This document shows positions 4,784-6,635 of a stretch of 6,635 nucleotides of DNA, piece after piece; positions within the stretch are counted from its first letter, which is position 1; each line of letters starts with the position of its first letter. The position numbers and the translations under genes were made by a program. Source of the stretch: Desulfovibrio desulfuricans (GTDB lineage: Bacteria; Desulfobacterota; Desulfovibrionia; Desulfovibrionales; Desulfovibrionaceae); the NCBI GenBank assembly GCA_003251995.1, contig QKDT01000141.1:1-6635 (forward strand). The letters are read 5' to 3'. The notes beneath the pieces were generated by a model. It searched no databases. It saw only the letters and a list, made by a program, of their open reading frames with translations, and was not told where the DNA came from.

Positions 4784-5617
4784 ATGAACATCCTGCTGCA
4801 CGTACACGCCTGCAAGCGGGGCCAATGTCTGCCCCTGCTGCCAGTTGCCGCCACGGATACAGATTTTTGCCGCAGTCATGGCCTCATGACGCCCGAACCG
4901 TGGGCTGTGCCGCACCTGAGGGTGGGCACATGCTTTTGCGGAGCCTGCGGCACAGCATTGCTAAAGGTCACTGGGCGCACCTGGATGCCCCTGCCACCCA
5001 ATATAGCCCAAAATGGCGGCAAGGGTGAAGAGCCATGGCAGGCAAGCCACGCGCAGCAGTGCTTTCTTTTGACCGCCCTTACGGATCTGCCCGAGGGGCC
5101 GCTGGAAGTAACAGCAAGAAAAACCGGCTACAGCCTTGCATGGGTAACCCTTTCGGACAAGGGCGCGCGTGGTCAGCGACTTGACCTGAGCGGCCCCGCC
5201 ATTGCAGAAATGGTCGGCTCAACCATGCCGCTGAGCCACAGCCAGGGCTTTTTGCTGCCCGACGAACCCGCGCAACTGCGCGCCCTGCTGACAGATCTTG
5301 CCCTGAGCCAGGGCTTTGACCTTATCTGCACCACCGGCGGCACGGGGCTTTCGCCGCGCGACATTACGCCGCAAACCACTGCCGCCCTGCTGGATATGCC
5401 CTTGCCGGGCTTTACACAGGCCATGCTTGTCGCCAGCCTTGCAAAAACGCCCCACGCGGTCATTTCGCGCGCGGCTGCGGGCACGCTGGGGCAAAGCATC
5501 ATCATCAACCTGCCGGGCAGCCGCAAGGCCGTTGTGGAAAACCTTGCCGCAGTTCTGCCCGCCCTGCCCCACGCCCTAGCAAAATTGCAGGGCGACTCCG
5601 CCGATTGCGGCGGTTAA
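4784..5617 (+). CDS. mog: Molybdopterin adenylyltransferase (MogA/MoaB family) with an extra Cys-rich N-terminal domain
   Basis: The C-terminal half (about 117-272) of this 277-aa protein is a MoCF-binding domain that adenylates molybdopterin before metal insertion. Motifs are VTLSDKGARG (121-130), DLSGP (134-138), LLPDE (157-161), TTGGTGLSPRD (183-193), TP (195-196) and NLPGS (242-246). Asp160 and Asp193 appear to match the functional Asp49 and Asp82 of E. coli MogA. The first 110 residues are not recognised: they carry seven cysteines (10, 15, 29, 50, 52, 55, 93), including CFCGAC at 50-55, and show no clear MOSC signature. The ATG at 4784 is preferred over an in-frame TTG at 4769 because GGAG (4774-4777) sits 6 nt before it. 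It is first in a plus-strand operon, and probably supplies cofactor for Mo/W enzymes such as formate dehydrogenases (inference). Confidence 0.85.
   Translation: MNILLHVHACKRGQCLPLLPVAATDTDFCRSHGLMTPEPWAVPHLRVGTCFCGACGTALLKVTGRTWMPLPPNIAQNGGKGEEPWQASHAQQCFLLTALTDLPEGPLEVTARKTGYSLAWVTLSDKGARGQRLDLSGPAIAEMVGSTMPLSHSQGFLLPDEPAQLRALLTDLALSQGFDLICTTGGTGLSPRDITPQTTAALLDMPLPGFTQAMLVASLAKTPHAVISRAAAGTLGQSIIINLPGSRKAVVENLAAVLPALPHALAKLQGDSADCGG
5598..5613 (+). promoter_or_regulatory. GC-only hairpin abutting the ubiA/mqnP ribosome-binding site
   Basis: CCGCCG (5598-5603), an ATTG loop and CGGCGG (5608-5613) form a perfect 6-bp all-GC stem ending 2 nt before the AAGGAG (5616-5621) that overlaps the mog stop codon. 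Ribosomes finishing mog would melt it, so it may favour coupled translation. It also encodes the last codons of mog, so selection on protein sequence is an alternative. Confidence 0.35.
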
Positions 5618-5626
5618 GGAGAACAC

Positions 5627-6520
5627 ATGCGCTTTTTTTCGCGCTCCGGCATGAGGCTTTCCACGCCTTTTGGCCAGTTTGGCGACATTTGCCGGATGAT
5701 CAAGATTGAGCATTCTGTTTTTGCGCTGCCCTACGCATGGGCGGGGGCTGTACTGGCAGCAAGGGGGATCCCCTCTGCGCGCAGCCTGATCTTTTTGACC
5801 ATCGGCATGATTGCGGCGCGTTCGTTTGCCATGGCCTTCAATCGGCTGGCTGATCTGCCATTTGACCGCGACAACCCGCGCACGCAAGGCCGCCCGCTGG
5901 TTACAGGCGTTATCAGCAAAGGGCAAACCTGGGCATTTTGCGCGCTTATGTGCGTTATTTTTATTGCTTCATGCGCAGCGCTGAACACGGTTTGCCTGTG
6001 GCTCTCTGTGCCTGCGCTGCTGTTTGCCGCCATTTACAGCCTGCTCAAGCGGTTTACGGCCCTGTGCCATTTTTGGCTGGGGGCAACCCTGGGCCTTGCC
6101 CCGCTGGCGGGCTGGCTTTCGGTCAATCCTACTAGCCTTGGCCTTGCACCTGTGCTGCTGTTTTGCGCTGTTACCTTTTGGGTGGCGGCATTCGATATCT
6201 ATTACGCCTTTCAGGACATGGATTTTGACGTGGCCTTTGAGCTGCATTCCGTGCCGGCCTCGTTCGGGCCGGATACAGCCCTGACCCTCGCCGCTTTTTC
6301 ACACGCCATGACGTCCATATTTCTGCTGCTGGCTGGCTTTGCCGCAGGGCTTTCCTGGCCCTGGTACGTGGTGTGGTTTGGCATCAGCGTGATGCTGCTT
6401 GTGGAACACAGGCTCATGAAGCCGCAGGATCTGCGCCATGTGAACACGGCCTTTTTTACAATCAACGGCATCATTTCGCCAGTCGTGCTGGCTGGCGTGC
6501 TGCTTGGCATCTATATCTGA
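5627..6520 (+). CDS. mqnP: UbiA-like polyprenyltransferase, probable MqnP (menaquinone, futalosine pathway)
   Basis: This 297-aa inner-membrane prenyltransferase of the UbiA superfamily joins a polyprenyl chain to an aromatic acceptor. The first Asp-rich motif is NRLADLPFD (72-80) followed by RDNPRTQGRPL (81-91). The second is DIYYAFQDMDFD (190-201), followed by ELHSVPASFG (205-214). The NR-start and the D..YA.QD.D.D...LHSVP form are typical of the UbiA-like subfamily linked to the futalosine menaquinone route rather than of ubiquinone-type UbiA. Anaerobes of this kind make menaquinone, so MqnP is the likelier role; many annotations would say 4-hydroxybenzoate octaprenyltransferase. About nine hydrophobic helices span 30-296. 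The start has AAGGAG (5616-5621) 5 nt upstream; Met24 is a weaker alternative. The gene lies 9 nt after mog. Family is very sure, exact acceptor less so. Confidence 0.88.
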   Translation: MRFFSRSGMRLSTPFGQFGDICRMIKIEHSVFALPYAWAGAVLAARGIPSARSLIFLTIGMIAARSFAMAFNRLADLPFDRDNPRTQGRPLVTGVISKGQTWAFCALMCVIFIASCAALNTVCLWLSVPALLFAAIYSLLKRFTALCHFWLGATLGLAPLAGWLSVNPTSLGLAPVLLFCAVTFWVAAFDIYYAFQDMDFDVAFELHSVPASFGPDTALTLAAFSHAMTSIFLLLAGFAAGLSWPWYVVWFGISVMLLVEHRLMKPQDLRHVNTAFFTINGIISPVVLAGVLLGIYI

Positions 6521-6530
6521 CGGAGAGGCA

Positions 6531-6635
6531 ATGCCGCGCAAGAATCAATATCAATGGAAATCCAGCGATGAGGCGGAGGGCTTTGACGGCCTGCCGCCCA
6601 GCCGCTCTGAAAAAAAACGACAGAGCATTGCCCTG
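6531..6635 (+). CDS. darP: DUF615 / YjgA (DarP) ribosome biogenesis factor, N-terminal fragment
   Basis: Only the first 35 residues are inside the window, beginning MPRKNQYQWKSSDEAEGFDG. The final visible stretch, PPSRSEKKRQSIAL (22-35), fits the start of the conserved DUF615 region, where a K/R-S-x-x-K-R pattern opens a long charged helix. In E. coli this protein (YjgA, renamed DarP) associates with late 50S ribosome precursors and helps their maturation. GGAG (6522-6525) lies 5 nt before the ATG, and the start is 10 nt past the preceding TGA, so it belongs to the mog operon. The call rests on a short N-terminus and a remembered family pattern; another small charged protein cannot be excluded. 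Confidence 0.6.
   Translation, partial: MPRKNQYQWKSSDEAEGFDGLPPSRSEKKRQSIAL

Noticed and set aside
4319..4915. In-frame upward extension of queF adding about 199 residues, including a hydrophobic stretch that resembles a signal or TM segment
   Set aside because: The ATG at 4318 has an ideal AAGGAG and gives the normal QueF length. The extension has no recognisable homology and would run into the divergent mog gene and its promoter. Open frames this long are common at high G+C.

Overview
The window looks like chromosomal DNA from a sulfate-reducing deltaproteobacterium of the Desulfovibrio type. That is inferred from several things together: high G+C, strong AAGGAG ribosome-binding sites, a UbiA-like prenyltransferase of the anaerobic (futalosine) menaquinone type, a molybdopterin adenylyltransferase with an extra Cys-rich N-terminus, and a short one-domain QueF. 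No mobile element, CRISPR array, rRNA or tRNA gene was seen. The assignment rests on protein character, not on a database match.

Left block, all on the minus strand (4318 down to 1): queF (tRNA queuosine precursor reductase) comes first, followed by a 213-nt gap holding a strong imperfect hairpin. Then comes a tight three-gene run: murJ (lipid II flippase), a two-TM membrane protein with a sensor-like outer domain and a C-terminal HPt-like domain whose phosphorylatable His is replaced, and ftsY (SRP receptor, its C-terminus beyond the window edge). The last three genes all concern the inner membrane or envelope and are almost certainly co-transcribed. Their junctions use the sequence TAAGGAG, in which the upstream stop codon is part of the next Shine-Dalgarno site.

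Middle (4319-4783): a 465-nt divergent non-coding region. It has an array of about 14-bp palindromic repeats on the queF side. On the right side there is a plausible sigma70 promoter bracketed by an 8-bp inverted repeat, followed by the leader of the plus-strand operon.

Right block, all on the plus strand (4784 to the end): a mog-type molybdopterin adenylyltransferase with an unrecognised Cys-rich N-terminal domain, then a UbiA-family prenyltransferase (probably MqnP, menaquinone), then the start of a DUF615/YjgA (DarP) ribosome-biogenesis protein. Spacing is 9-10 nt at each junction, so these look like one operon. Molybdenum/tungsten cofactor and menaquinone both serve anaerobic respiration.

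The most unusual items are the orphan membrane pseudo-HPt protein between murJ and ftsY, and the hairpin that appears to bring its distant Shine-Dalgarno site into register. Next come the Cys-rich fusion on the Mog protein, the repeat array upstream of queF, and a Met in QueF where an active-site His is expected.
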